A stretch of 64,000 nucleotides of DNA from Parietaria judaica (GCA_954871525.1 OX940862.1:45439732-45503731); one strand, 5' to 3'; shown: positions 45,399 to 58,642, counted from the stretch's first letter. Notes: generated by a model from the sequence alone, not told the origin. Numbers and translations are program-made.

Positions 45399-45403
45399 AA
45401 GTT

Positions 45404-47500
45404 AGCGTTTGCCTGAATTTTCATGCTAACCTGTGGCTGGTCTTTATTCTTTCTTCCTTTCCTTGGTGAGGTTAATCTTCAGCTTACTTCTGCGCAAACG
45501 GGCAAACAGTTTGCTAATGAGGCATTGGTATGTCACGTATTCAGGGAAATATTTTTCCTGGTTCCGGACGTCTGTCTAGCAAGGTCCAGCCTCTTATCGT
45601 ATTATCGTAGGAGGGCGAATGTATCTCTCAGACTGATAATGATCATCGGATTCCTAGTGGTTCCTCCCACGTCTCTCGCGTTGGTAGTCTGGAGATCCTC
45701 GATTCCTTTGCTAATGGCGGTGACCATTGCTCAAGTCACATTGTGTCGTACGCCTTTCTCGTAGCAAGCATGTCACTCGGCGTGAATCTCACGCATCACT
45801 CCAATTTTTCTTGGGGTGGGGAATTTGACAAGTATATGATAGTTTTATGTCACGGCATGAAGCTAGTTGAGTGTCGGTCTTTTAATGATGAGGTTGTATG
45901 ACTAGGGCATGTCGACAATAAGATAACTCACTAATCAAGTCATTCTAGGTCCGTCATTGGCTCAGAAGGTCGTCGGCAGCTCGGTGGATCCCTCAGTTGT
46001 CTTGTGTTCCTCAACGATACCAATTGTGAGTTCGAGCTTGGCTGGCGATGATTCGGTGGAGTTTCATGTTGTCGAAGGCTGCTTTGAAGATTACGTCGGC
46101 TGAGCTTCCGTTGTCGATAAGTTCTTCCTTACCATTTTGTTGCCAATTTGTGCCTTGATGACAATGGCAATGTTGTGAGCATGATGGATGGTGAGGGCTT
46201 CGTCAATGCGGAGTGGTGACGTAGTGTCCATCATGTTAACCTAGTTTGGCGACCATCCTTTCTCTACTGCTTGTACGTAATCTCGCCTCCTTTGTCCTAA
46301 ATCTATGTTCCTAGTCCTCCAATGATTTCTTAGAAGATGTTCAGTGGATTCGATACCATTTCCTTCCCTCAGTCGTCACCTTGTTGCGGTTCTGATGCTT
46401 CTTGGTACCACAAGCTTCTTGACGTATTTCTTAAGTTTTCCTTCTATGTTTCAGTCTTCAATCTGTTTATTCGGCTGGAAATACAATGATGTCAAGTGAC
46501 CGTATTCGTGATGGAAATGGCAGTACCGAGTCTTGTCCGTTGATGACTTTTACAGCGGGCGAGGTTCCTTGAATATGTCGCCTTGGATGGCAAAGATTTT
46601 TTCTGGAATGGTCGTCAGTTGAGTGTAGTCCCTCCTGTCATAGAAGAATGGACTACTTGTCGTCTGGCCTCCTTGCAGCTTCGACATCTTGTACCTGTTG
46701 TTGTCCGTAGCTCTTCCTCCCTTTCAGCTCGTCGGAGGAGCGGTTGGTGCTTCGTCGATGGCTTCCTTTTTCTGACGAGTTACTACTGGCGAGGTATTCT
46801 TCTACGAAGATATGTCGAGCCGATCTCGCCATGAGCTCCGTCATTTTTGACAGCCTGTCTTTGACGAGGGTTACTAGGTACAGTACGGTTTGCAGTCCGT
46901 CAATAAAGTGGTTGACGGCGTCATTATCGATGTAGTCGTTCACCTTGTTTGATTCTTCCACAAAACGGATGATGAACTTCTACAGGGTTTAATCATTCTT
47001 CTACTTGATATAATATAATTAGGATTTCTCCTTTCTTATGGCCACTACGCTAACAAAGCGGGGAAGGAACGAGCCTTTCAACTAGTTGAAATAGTGGATG
47101 CTCGCCTTGGTTAGTCACTGGTACAACTTGAATCTTGTGCCAATGAGATTCAAGTAGAATCATTGGCATATAGCCGAGGTGGAGCACTTTATCATTTTCA
47201 TGGTCGTTTGGTACTGGAAAATATGGAAGATTGGATCTCATTTCCCGTCATAGATGAGGTTACTTGCGAAGCATAGGTCACCTACGACTTTTCCTTCGAG
47301 CAGTTGCGGTGCGAGTAGGGAACATGTCCCGCCATGATCGTAGGCATAACCCAAGTCTTTAATTTACTTTTGCATCCTTTGGAGGAGGTCAAACACATCG
47401 TCGCATTGCGGTTAGCGAGATTTCGGGCTATCTGAGCGGCGTTCAGACGAGTGCCGACAACCCCCTTTGTGCTCTTCTCCATAGTTTTCGAGATTGATAA
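45404..47500 (-). pseudogene. Tat-type Ty3/gypsy gag and protease relic
   Basis: Minus strand, rightmost first: gag fragments from about 47480; VEESNKVNDYIDNDAVNHFI-like text at 46961-46880 and LSKMTELMARSARHIFVEEY, the Gag C-terminal part; a degenerate knuckle RYCHFHHEYGHLTS near 46530-46490; then protease with KEELIDNGSSADVIFKAAFD near 46140-46080 (the usual DTGSSAD site with Asn in place of Thr) and SYNLIIKRPTLN near 45900. Linker text (KNISLNT) follows near 45545. Stops and shifts are many. It continues across the gypsy insertion into the RNase H relic at 37000-37642, but most of RT is absent. Confidence 0.8.
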
Positions 47501-47604
47501 ATTTGGTTTATCGTCCGTCGTGGAGCCTCTGTGAGGGTTGGCTAAACCCTAACGATCTCGTGGGAAGTCGCGGCGAGGGTCAGGTGATAGTCATCGACTT
47601 TAAA

Positions 47605-49781
47605 TGTTGGGAGCTGACTCTCAGAGAATCCTTATAAGAAATTATTGCCCATTATGTACGCCGTGTGGGGTAACCTTCTAAAAATATTCTAACTAGGATT
47701 AGATTCCCATACCACTAATCTATATTGCCCTATCGGTTATAAATAAAACAAATATTAATTTGCCTGATCGTGATAAAATAATTTTCGTAATTTTCTCTAC
47801 ACCCTTTTAACTGATTTAATTAAGCCCCGAGTAAAAGTGAGTAACTCCCATAATCGATAAATACAGAAATGCATACCTGACACATTTGAGGATTTTGTCA
47901 GCGTTCTCTGATATTCAAGAACTCCGCGCCTCTAATCAACGCTGCGTTTGGCTTCTTTTATGAGAAGATAACTCCTAGTTGTCTTCTGATGTGTCATCCG
48001 AGATTACGTCGCTTAAGATGCACGAGCTCTCGTAGAATAACTTCTAAAGCCTAAAAGAAATATCCTGGGAAGAATTTTCCCTGAGATTTTAGCAGAAAAT
48101 GAGAGAGGGAAAGAGAAAGTCGATTCTCTGAATTCTGAAGAGTTTATTCTGTGTGGTTTAGGGTTCCAGCGGGCCCCTATTTATAGGAAACTGAACCCAA
48201 CCACTTCTGAGATATTCTCCCAATATAGGAGATTCTCTCAACCACTTGGAGATATTCAATCAGAGATTTGATTTAATGATTAAGTCAAATAAATAATAAA
48301 TCCAAAACAAATTTTTTCACAAAATATCCTATAAGTTTAAATAAATCAAACATTATATTATTTTCAAGATTATAAATAATTAAAATCACATAACCAATAT
48401 TCGAAAAAGTTTATGATCATTATTTGAATTAAATAATCTAGGAAATAATTCCATTATTTAATTATGTCTTAAATTCGCATGTAAGACAATGACTATTTCG
48501 GCCTTATTCGAAAAACTGATTTTGACCATAACTCTCAAACCGTACATTAGAATGCCACGATTCAAAATGATAAATTTTCAGAATTTGATTTCCCATTAGC
48601 CTAGAATTATACAGGGATAAAATTCAAAATATCAAATTTTTCGCTTTCCTAGGCAATAACAAAAACTTTGGTACTTTGCCACTACTAGGGTTATTAGTGA
48701 ATTCTTGACAACAATCACGGATCTCTCTTTATGTGATCTATTCAATGTTTAATAAGTACATTGAACATAATTACGGTGTCATCCTTAATGTGGAGCTACA
48801 AAGGGACAAACGGATAACACACCCGAGCTATGATGAAAGTGTATAACATTCACAAATTTCGGTAACATTCCACTATAGCGCAAAACTGAATGCTAAAATG
48901 TGTTTAGATTTTATCTTTGTGACTAACAAGTGTTTATTGATACAATATGATTATTTGAATTCGTGTTTTTGTATTATTATTATTCTCATTAAAAGCATAA
49001 AGTTATTATTACTGTTTTGCCCTTTTGATGACACTACCTTAATCTATGATTATTGCAAACTACTCACTTATCAGGTTACGAATCCGTAAGCTGCACATGA
49101 GTACTTATTTTCTTCCCACAAATCATAATACTAAGGAAACCATAAAGTTATTATCCATATTTGTATTATGCAGTTTGTCACTGTCAACCTTCCGACCCCA
49201 AAATAAAAGTGTTGGGAGTACTCTATTGTAAACTAGAACGATTAAATCAAAGGTTGTCTATGTTTGAACCACACAAACTCATATTACCTTAGAACATCAA
49301 CCGATGGTCATCTAATTATCGATCTTATCATACTTTCATCAATGACAGACTTATGTGATGATTCTTGATATAAGTCTAGTCTTGTCCTATATGAAAACAC
49401 TTTCATACATGATGAACTAAACATGGCACGGACATCAGTATGACCCGGTAATAGATCACCCATGTATGTGATGTATTAAGTTCACCCAAAGTCGTTCTCG
49501 ATAAGAAGTTCCCACTTCCTTTCTAGATGATGGAACAATTTTAAGTTCTTTATTTATTTTAGTCAAACATCCTTACATACACCCAGTGTGATGACTTAAA
49601 ATAAATGTCAAGTTAAAGAACTAAGAATGAAACAATCAATCTGATATGTATATATATAATCCGCAGATAACTATATAAGATTAACACTAATAAGAATATT
49701 TCATTTCTATATAAACGATCATAATCTTATACAAGCGGGATTAGCATCTGAATAGAGGGTATATATAAAATATTTCCTACA
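47605..49781 (-). repeat. Family C LTR, near full length
   Basis: About 2.18 kb, from TGTTGGGAGCTGAC to ATTTCCTACA, collinear in reverse with 14998-17141. The minus-strand TATA box is near 48178 (CTATTTATAGG on the plus strand). It lies at the upstream end of the Tat gag relic. Flanks TTAAA and CTAAT are only partly alike, so a solo insertion is likely but not proved. Confidence 0.75.
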
Positions 49782-49927
49782 CTAATGTTGTCAAAATTCT
49801 TGTCCCGGCGACGGTCGGGGACGTCCTGGTATGCTCTTGCAAGGTTGAGATTTTTGTCTCGGACGATCTCCTAACAATCCTCTAAGTGATTCTAGCAAGG
49901 GTTCGGGGGTCTCTGTCGGTCTTTTAT
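49782..49927. other. Short spacer, perhaps the other side of the Tat leader
   Basis: GC-richer text (TTGTCCCGGCGACGGTCGGG, GACGTCCTGG) resembles the composition of 47520-47600 and could be the continuation of that element beyond the family C insertion. It is too short to classify. Confidence 0.25.
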
Positions 49928-51360
49928 TGTTGGATATGTGTCCTTAAACAAGCTTTTTCCCTTATTGTAAAAGATTTTGACCATATTCGTTCAATAAAAG
50001 ATGATACTTATTATGTTAATCTTATTATAGTTTCTGGTAGAGTAAAATATAATGTTTTTTTCATTGTTCATAAGGGATGAAATTATGTTACTATTATCAC
50101 AACTAAGTCAATGTGAGGAAGAATTAATAATCATGATAATTGAACTTAAAATGTCTGTCACTTGATTAACTTAGTGGGAGCTCATTATCGGATAAAGTCA
50201 TTAATGTGACTAAGTGATATAATCATATTCTAGATTAAGTGTGTATGTCACACTCAGTAGAATTGCATTAGGTATGAAGCGACTTCATACTAGACTGGAC
50301 CTGACTTTGATAACTTGGAGTTGAGTCACTAGAAGATCATCAAATGGATATTGGATCTAAGTCATGAGTGACCTCGAGCTTGAACTATTGACTTAATTGT
50401 TCCTTTATTAAAGTGTTAAAGAACACATTTATTAACGTTTCCAATGCTGATATTTTGGGAACATGATAGTCAACAGATAATGCTAGCTTTGTCATAGAAA
50501 TGGACATTATATAGCTCTCATCAGAGTCAAAATGATTCCCTTGATTGTTAGTGGCAAGAAATGAGAGGTACCCGTTCGTAACTTGTGAATCGAAACCATA
50601 AGTGGGTTACTCACAATATTAGTAACTGAGTCGAGGATGAAAATACAGTGGCAAAACGATAAAAAATCATCTGCTCGTATGTGGATCATCAAGTGAAATA
50701 TCAATAACCCAAATTTTATTATATCAATGGACATCAAGCTATAGAGGTAATAATATAAACAGTAGCAGTAGATAGTGCACCCTCGAGTTTATAGTGAATA
50801 ACACTAAGGTTTAACGAACTAGTGCTAGTTCGTTTGAGTTTCAGTGTTACGGGTCCATGGTCCTCAAGATAGCTCCGGAACGGATGATACGTACGTGATT
50901 TAAACATTCGACATGTTTTTATCATTTCTCAAGATTCATAACACTAAAGTTTGTGTTAGATTTTGGATGTTTTACTTGTGACGTGGCAAAAGTACCAAAG
51001 ATTGATACTGGAAATTTAACTGATAAAAGAAAGTTGAATTTGGTTTTTTCATCAATTGAAAAGTTGTTGGAAATTAAATTCTAAGAGACCTTGATTTTGG
51101 AACCGAGTTGTTTCGACGTACGGTTTTTTATTTAGAAAATTGCCAAGTTTTGCGATCATTTTAGTAAATATGTGAAATTTATCACTTGTAACGAATTTAA
51201 ATGGTGGTGTTGCACCATGACATTAAATTTGTGACATTGATATTAGTGGCTAATAATATGATTTAATTATTTGGATTTAATTATTAATATCCTTATATAT
51301 AATTAATTAATAATTAATAGATTTATATTATTTAAATAAAATATGTATCTCGTGTGTGTG

Positions 51361-51394
<34 letters not shown>

Positions 51395-52621
51395 GAGAGA
51401 GAAATGATGTGGCCCAAGTTAATGTATGAGTTGGGCTTACACTAGTTTACTTGGGTTTGGAATTTCCAAATTTGCAGCATAATCGGTAAAGACTTAATCT
51501 CAATGGTGGTACCATGATAATTAACATGGAAATATTAGTTAAAAAATAACGTGGTGGTCAAATTGGAATTTTGAATTTTGAATTTTTTTAATAAATTATA
51601 TCCGTTGGAATTGTTTAGGATTTAATCTTGACCATTGGATTGGAAATTAATTAACATGTATATATGGAACATAATTTCGAGTACCACATTTAGGAAAGTT
51701 CAAATTTTTTCTTGGTTACCAAGCAATGAGGTTTGACTTTGTGCTAAATCAATATGGTCCATTAGATTGGTCATGAGCTTAATTCAAACCATTGGATCCT
51801 TCTATTGGTTTTTGAATTTCCATATGCACCCATAAGGAATTTGAATTCTCTTCTTTAAGAAAGTGATTGGATAATTTATTTATTAATGGTTTCCCTATTT
51901 GGTTAAATCCCTAATTAATTAGAACCATTGGATATTTGGTGATTCAATCTTGACCATTAGTTCCTAAGGATTAATTATACCTACCTTGTATAGAATTTTA
52001 AATTCAGGGGGTAATTGCTTCCTAATTGTGTTCACGTTGAGCCTATGAATAGATTGCTCATTCAACACATTTCATACACCTTTCCTCGAGCAAAGATTCG
52101 ATCTCTCCCTCTCTCTAGAGTCTTCGAATTTCTTAGCCTCTGATCTCTCTTTTCCTTTTTGGCATAGTGGGACGTTGTTCTCTGGAAGCTTTAAAAGAAC
52201 CTTCAATTAATGTTTTACAAGGAAGTCCTACCAGCAATGCCCTTGCTTCAGTACGAGGAGTCTACGAGAATATCATCGAAGATCACCGGAGTTTCCCTCA
52301 AAATCGGCAAAGTCCACCAGTTCAGAACGCGCAGCCGGAATCGTCGAAATATGAGGTACAACCTTATGCATTGGGTTAATAAATGCAAACCATTATTTAC
52401 AGTTTATTTATTTTTTATAGACTAGATTATTAATAATTAATTTATGAAAAGTTCAATTGCTAATAATTTATCAGATCTTGATTTTTGGTTATTATCATAT
52501 GTTCGATCCGTTCTACAAATAAAGAGTATTCCGCTTTACAAATATTTTTAAATGTCACCCCAACGGTTCGATAGCTAAATTTGTGATAATATTATCGGGA
52601 AAAGCAATGAACTTCCCAGCA
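49928..52621 (+). repeat. 5' LTR of a plus-strand family A-type copia element
   Basis: Starts TGTTGGATATGTGTCC, the intact form of the LTR start that is damaged in most other copies, and ends CTTCCCAGCA before a mutated PBS. It is the reverse complement arrangement of the family A LTRs, with the same landmarks: a U3 palindrome (50813-50834), a hairpin near 50435, and a TATA-like CCTATGAATAG near 52042. It is closest to the diverged LTR at 30840-36070. An AT/GT microsatellite lies at 51355-51400. Small frames near 52167-52425 lie in R/U5 and are not credible genes. Confidence 0.85.
51355..51400. repeat. GT/AT/GA compound microsatellite
   Basis: GTGTGT, then a long TA run, then GAGAGA, in the U3 of the plus-strand family A-type LTR. 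Confidence 0.9.
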
Positions 52622-52623
52622 AT

Positions 52624-52636
52624 TATTTTCAGAGCC
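52624..52636 (+). other. Degenerate primer-binding site
   Basis: TATTTTCAGAGCC stands where TGGTATCAGAGCC is expected, followed by GTGGTTCAAGGATAA as in the leaders of the other copia copies. Several primer bases are lost. Confidence 0.7.
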
Positions 52637-52882
52637 GTGGTTCAAGGATAAGTAATTACGTAATATATTTAAGGTTTTAAATTGAACAAATTATTTGATG
52701 AATAAAAATTGATTTTAAAATTGAAGCTTATATTTCTATATATTAGTTAAATTAATATTGGGTAAATACCCGACCTGAACTTTTTCAGATCGGGTAGTGG
52801 GCCGGGCTGCCCTAGGTAACCCAACCCGTGGGACCACGAAATCGGGCTGTTGGAACAGCCCATTTGAGATCAAGTGGTTGTT
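52637..52882 (+). other. Leader remnant with GC-rich island
   Basis: Matches the inverse of 30620-30820, including GGGCCGGGCTGCC and AACCCGTGGG. It is cut off after CCCATTTGAGATC by the next LTR. Nothing of gag or pol remains. Confidence 0.65.
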
Positions 52883-55214
52883 TGTTGGAAATAATTTCTA
52901 CAAATGCGAGATTGAGAGATATTTTGTAGAACGCATTTGTGAATGCAATTGCTGATCAAATAAATTGAATAAAAGTATTCATTCTTTGAAAATATGTGTT
53001 TAGACTGAAATTAATCTATGCCCATAAACTTCTAGTTTATGAAAAAGGAAGTTATGTTTTGACTTAACAAGTCGCTCCTTTTTAGAAGGTTTAAAAAGAG
53101 AGTGTCTGCAATCCTAGAATCAAATGGGCAGTTGCATTCAAGTATGATTGTTAAGGAAATATTTAATTTCGGATCGTGTGACATCAAGAATTGGACTCCA
53201 CAAACTTTACTGAGATATCTCACCGAAGATATTAAACTAGATCAGCGATGGTTGGGATAAATGTGAAATGCCGTTTGTCACGTTTTATCCAACATTACAC
53301 ATCAAGGAATTTTTCTGTGATAATCTCAATCTTGAGTGAACACATAATGTGTTGAGATGTCTTATGAGATTTGATTAGTGAGCCAATTTCTCAACGAACG
53401 GTACCGCTAAGATATCTCAATAACAGTAGGGTCTTTACAGATATGAAATTTATGCACTATGGGTGATTCAACACCAAGTATCACGTCATGCTTTGTTCGG
53501 GGAATGTAAATGAACAAAGCAGGCGTGGTGTTCAATGACTTAGTAACTCATCAATCTAAACATGTGACTTGTACGAAAAACTCACAATATATGTTTCTCA
53601 TTTACAATACAACAAAAGAGTTGATGAAAAAATAACTAGAAAGGTCAAGGTGTGTTTTACAACACTCCTTTCTACTTAATGATACGCATAAAGGATTATG
53701 CAGAAAAATACATCGTGGACCGTATGACAATACGATAGCTCATATTAAACAGAAAATGATAGCGCATGTGATCTGAGATATTCTCGGTTTTTGGCCCCGT
53801 CGTGGTATCGGCCAAATATCAGGATTAAAGATGGCCAAATTAATGAATTTTTGATGCCACGTATTTTATCTGAAGCTTCGATCATGTGGGTCCATGAGGT
53901 CTCAACATTAAATCATAGAACGAAATTATGATTGAACAAAGATAAATTAGAAATATGAAATGATGTTTATGAAATATATTTCATGTTAAGTAACGACTTA
54001 AATGATTTCTAATATTATTTATAAGTAAATTAATCTCTTAGTTCTAAATATTTATTTAGAAAATTAAACCGAACTAATTTGGTTAGTTAAATTAATTGAT
54101 AATGATTAATTGAATTAAATAGAACATTTGATGTGACCAAATTGATAACATGTATATGTGACCAATTGATAAATGTTATAATGGGGCACAAAATAAGTAA
54201 TTTACTTAATGGGAATATTAAATCTGCTTGAATACATATAGGTGGCGAATTTATTGGATAAATATAACTATGTGAATTAATTTTAATATACAATTCTTAT
54301 TAGAAGAATAAATAAGTAATTTGATTAATTATTTGTATAAGAATTAGAATTCTATGGTGGAGAGAAAATATAGGAAGCATGTCTTGTCCTAGATTCGCAT
54401 AATTAATTAATTAATTAAATTACTTAATTCTCATTGGAAGAGAGTAAAGGGAATGAATAAATGAGGTGTCATGATCTTATTTATTCAATAAAGTTTACAT
54501 GTGTCATCATCTTAGACAGTTTGACCATGGTGAATTCGAATTACCATGAATTAAGCAAGGGAAAAATTCAAAATTACATGTTGAATGATCATAGAGATGA
54601 CACATGATATAATTTGAATTTTTCACCCTTGGAATAGGAGAAGATGGCGCACATTCTAGGGACTAAGACTAGGAATTTCGAATTCCATTTGCTTGGTGAT
54701 GATGCTTATAAATACTAGACCATCTCACAAAAAGCAAGAAGCTTTTTCTCTCATTTTTCACTAGAATTCGGCCATAGTTGTAGGAAAGGAAATTCGATTT
54801 CTTGTTTGATAGTTAATTCCGAGGCCACTATCGATATTCCATAAAGTCCTACGATCTTAACGGTGACTCTTCTCGCGGTTTTTTGATCCGTTTCTACGAG
54901 GAAGGTGCGTCAGATTTTTTATTTACGCTACAAGAGGTATAATCTTGTTTCATGTATACATATAAGTATATATAATGATAATATGATTATGTGTATATTT
55001 ACATATGTATGCGTGTTTATGATTGTTATCATGGATATCGTAGAATAATTTTTAAATGAAAAACAGCTGCATGAATAATTCAATAAACATGCGGTTAAGC
55101 TTTTGCGTAGATTTTTTTTTTTTTTTTTTTTTTGCGTAGCTTTGATAATTTTTTGATACTCTGCCGTAAATGTTACGTTAAAACTTTTATAAACCGGTGT
55201 TAAACATTCCTACA
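52883..55214 (+). repeat. LTR of another copia-like family (E)
   Basis: Begins TGTTGGAAATAATTTC and ends at or near ATTCCTACA (about 2.33 kb). A TATAAATAC near 54709 is followed by a CT-rich leader (AGCTTTTTCTCTCATTTTTC). No PBS follows, no duplication is visible, and the internal part is absent, so it may be a solo or truncated LTR. A 22-T run (55112-55133) lies between copies of TTTTGCGTAG. Confidence 0.55.
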
Positions 55215-55385
55215 CGTGGCACAGTTGCAAAACGTAAAGAACTAAGGATGAAACATTTATTTTTATAATATCTTGGATATATCTATATAAGATTAAAATC
55301 TAAGACTTGTTCTTTATAAGAAAGGTGACCATGATCTTATGCAATAGGATTAGTATCGGAATAGAGGGCACATATTAAAATATAG
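55215..55385 (-). repeat. Family C LTR fragment (U3 start)
   Basis: AAAGAACTAAGGATGAAACA, CTATATAAGATTAA, TGATCTTATGCAATAGGATTA and GGAATAGAGGGCACATATT follow the order of 49592-49770. Only about 150 bp remain. Confidence 0.65.
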
Positions 55386-56855
55386 CTAAGAATCTCTCAC
55401 TTGCACTCTAACGAAGATGCGTCAAAATCCTTGAGATCTATTTTCCCAAAATACCCATGAGAATCTATTCTCTAACATTGTCGATGAGTACGACCAGCCT
55501 TATTTTCCGGCGATAATGTTCTTAATGACATTTAGCTTGCTTTTACATTCTGTTTAATATATATCCTATATATATCTATTTCACCCTGGTAATGAGCTCC
55601 CACTAAAGTAGTAACTTCACCACTTTCGTCACAATAAGTGTAGTTACTTATCCACATCTAAAATAATTTATGTATATATTTTATAGTCAGACTTCATATA
55701 CTTAGAACCTTAAATATTCCTTAGGTATATATTCTCCATCACTGGGAACTATGATCCAAGGATTGACAAGTGTTAATCCTAAGAATCAATCCGAGGATAA
55801 CGGTGTATACTTAATTGGAATGCGTAATTGGGTCCTTGTTTGACTCAAAGTCGGAATCATTGTTCTCTAGTGTTATCAAGTTATGACCAGATTTCAATAT
55901 ATATATAGTTCCTTAATATCCAAAGATATAGGAAGATGGATTACACCGTAAATTGGTGAGCTAATGCCATAATAATATTGGTATCTGTTAACAATTCCTC
56001 TGTCTGATAGTTCAATCATCTTTATTAAATATAGAAAGTTGTATAATATATTGATAATAATATGGTATGCTATTATGATATGAATAAAGTAGGAGAAAAT
56101 TGTTTCCTTCATTCCCATTGGTTAATCTAATAAGATGGGGATCAATGATGTGCCATATTCTCCTCCCTTGGATTATGACATTCGAATTTTTGTAGAAAAT
56201 AGGAAGTGAAAATATTTAAATTTAATTCATGATATTTCTTATGAAGAAAATATAATGTGTAATTAATTTAATTATTCTTGGTATTATCGTGCGCATAATG
56301 TGAAGCACAAAACATGGGGAAGGTTTGCATAATGCCATCGAATTGTTGGAAGGAAAGATTTGGTATTCAATTTTATCGATTAGAAATTATACCCACCCAA
56401 TCCCTTATAAATAGAACCACTTTCTCGCTTTTTCACTCTAATGATTGTCTCCATTATTGCATGAGAGAGTGAGATAATTTGTTCTCTCTTGTGCGATTTT
56501 TAGAAAGAGGAATACAAGTAATTGTACCAAGTTTGTCTATCTCTTGTTCATAAAGAGCCCTTCTTGAATTCATTGTGGTTGTTTAATTGAAAATAGAGGA
56601 AGACTCATGAAGATCAACGAAGAGAACCATGAATAAATTTTGGAGTTGTGAGTATTCTTAATCTTAAAATTAATAATATCATTATTGCATTTATTCATAT
56701 CTATTTTCGGTAGAACTTTATTTTTCATGCATTGTTTTTTTTTTTATATTATTGTTTTCTTAATATGTTTAAAATGTGCTTTCATTTTTTTTTAAAATCC
56801 CGCCGTAATATGTGACATTCATTCGTTTATTAAATTATTTAATATCGTTCCAACA
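55386..56855 (+). repeat. LTR-bearing region of a further copia family (F), right end defined
   Basis: The right edge is TCGTTCCAACA at 56855, directly before a PBS. A TATAAATAG at about 56408 precedes a CT/GA-rich leader. The left start is not defined; the stretch 55386-55560 may instead be internal sequence of another element. No coding region is seen. Confidence 0.55.
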
Positions 56856-56857
56856 AA

Positions 56858-56870
56858 TGGTATCACAGCC
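56858..56870 (+). other. Primer-binding site (initiator Met tRNA), one base changed
   Basis: TGGTATCACAGCC follows the LTR end by two bases. Only about 120 bp of leader survive before the next element begins. Confidence 0.85.
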
Positions 56871-57127
56871 AATATTAACCTTTAAAAAACATGTAAATAT
56901 TTTTTTATGTAAATTTATTCGTGCATGCAATTATACGAGTAGTTAGTTGTTGGCATTTTTATTTGCATGTATTTTGTTCTTGGTGATTTTTTATCACGGG
57001 AAAATTTCACCCCCAACAACTCAAAAGCACATTATCAAGCCTAAGGGAAACCCTTACAAGTACGCGGAACAACAATGATACACGAGGAGAGGACCCCACA
57101 AGCCATATCCTAAACATCTTAAACAGT

Positions 57128-57262
57128 ACAGCAATCAAATCCTGCGGTTGGAGCCACCAAAACATGAAGTTGAAATACTTGCCACCAGGACCTGCGGCTG
57201 CTGAAACACTTGCCACCAGGTACTGCGGCTAAAGCACTTGCCACCCGGACCTGTGGCTGGAA
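57128..57262. repeat. Tandem repeat, unit about 30-40 bp, about 4 copies
   Basis: CACTTGCCACCAGGACCTGC and variants (ACTTGCCACCAGGTACTGCG, ACTTGCCACCCGGACCTGTG) alternate with GGCTG and GAAACA words. Confidence 0.75.
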
Positions 57263-57430
57263 CACTTTCCACAATGGAGCCATGACTCATGTGAGGATAT
57301 CTTCACCCTCACAAATTACCCAAATACCCTTAAAGTGATTCTTACTCACATTAATCACCACCAAACTTTCCATTAACCCCCAAAATACCCTTCAAGCACA
57401 CTCCCACATGAAAATGACTCCATATGCCCT

Positions 57431-57556
57431 CACTTATGAACCATAATGCCCTTGTGGGATGTCTTTACACTTAGAAAGACTATCTTATCCCTTCACTTAT
57501 GAACCATAATGCCCTTGTGGGATGTCTTTACACTAAGAAAGACTATCTTATCCCTG
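57431..57556. repeat. Tandem duplication, unit 63 bp, 2 copies
   Basis: 57431-57493 and 57494-57556 both read CACTTATGAACCATAATGCC and so on to ACTATCTTATCCCT, with one or two differences. Such near identity marks a recent duplication. Confidence 0.95.
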
Positions 57557-58118
57557 AACCCTCCAAAACTCTATTAAATACAACCCCATTTTCCATGAAT
57601 CACATCTTCACCTTGCCCTTATTATGCACAAATATCTCCACACCACAAAGAAAGTTTGAATTCTCTCGTCTTCTTATAACCCTACTATGCTAAATTCTCT
57701 ATAGAAATAAGTTCTTAGACCCTAGGAATTATTCTCTATAGGAATAATGGATTTCAAGCAAGTAAGGGAGGTTCACACCTAACGGAATTCAACTATCATC
57801 AGCCTCCCTTTCTCCAACAAAAAAACCTTCCCATATCCACCAAAAAGCTAACTCCCCACAGCCTCCAAAGGAGGTTTCGGTCACACACAAAAACTACATT
57901 CCTACGCCGACTTCTACTACATCATCCGAGTGAGATTTTGGCCTCCGTTAAGCCGGGCGCTCATCGCAACCAAGCAGGGATACGGGAGCCTCCCAACTGG
58001 TGAAGCCAAGTTGTCGTTAGCAACATCAAGGAACTCGCAATATCTCACGCACATCAACTAAGTGTTAGGAGCGACGAAACCCCCTACCCCTTTCGGGGTT
58101 AACGGTCAGATCCACACA

Positions 58119-58440
58119 ACGACGAACAAGGGGTATGCCGAGGCGAGAATTATATTCCCATCAACGCTCCGGTTCCTAGCCACCTGCCGACGACAAATAA
58201 GGGGTACAACGAGCCAGGAATCCAATTCGCATTAACAATCAAGTACCTAGCCACCACCTGACGACGCACAAGGGGTACGCCGAGCCAGGAATCTTATTCC
58301 CATAAACGCTCAAGTACCTAGAAACCACCCATACGAAGGCTTTAGGGTGTATCGGGCCAAGAATCTTATTCCTATCAACGTCAGCTCACTTGGCCACCTC
58401 AAACATCACGACGTAATGGGCCGGGAATCCTTTTCCAATC
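58119..58440. repeat. Tandem repeat, unit about 70 bp, about 5 diverged copies
   Basis: Units carry AAGGGGTA, then CGAGCCAGGAATC, TATTCCCAT, AACGCTC and CCTAGCCACC. Starts lie near 58119, 58188, 58260, 58330 and 58400, with the last two most diverged. Confidence 0.8.
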
Positions 58441-58642
58441 AAGGCCCTAGCGTTTAGCCTTTCCGCAGGGAGATGAGGAAGCAAAGATAGCAGCTAGGCA
58501 CCACAGAATCTTATTCCAGGTGCGGGTGCAGCAAAGACCTGAGCAATCTCCTAGTCATTGCCCACCGTTTGGTCACTGGGTCTGGCTTAGGATCGGACAC
58601 GCGGTCGGGACAGTTGTCGTCCCTTAAACGAGAACAAAAATT

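Larger units (their letters stand above)
56990..58640 (+). repeat. 5' LTR of a Tat-type gypsy element, rich in internal repeats
   Basis: The left boundary is approximate (near AAAATTTCACCCCC). It holds three separate repeat arrays (57128-57262, 57431-57556, 58119-58440) and a TATA-like ATTAAATAC near 57573 with a transcript-like leader after it. The right end is set by the candidate PBS at 58643. No ORF is credible inside. Confidence 0.6.
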
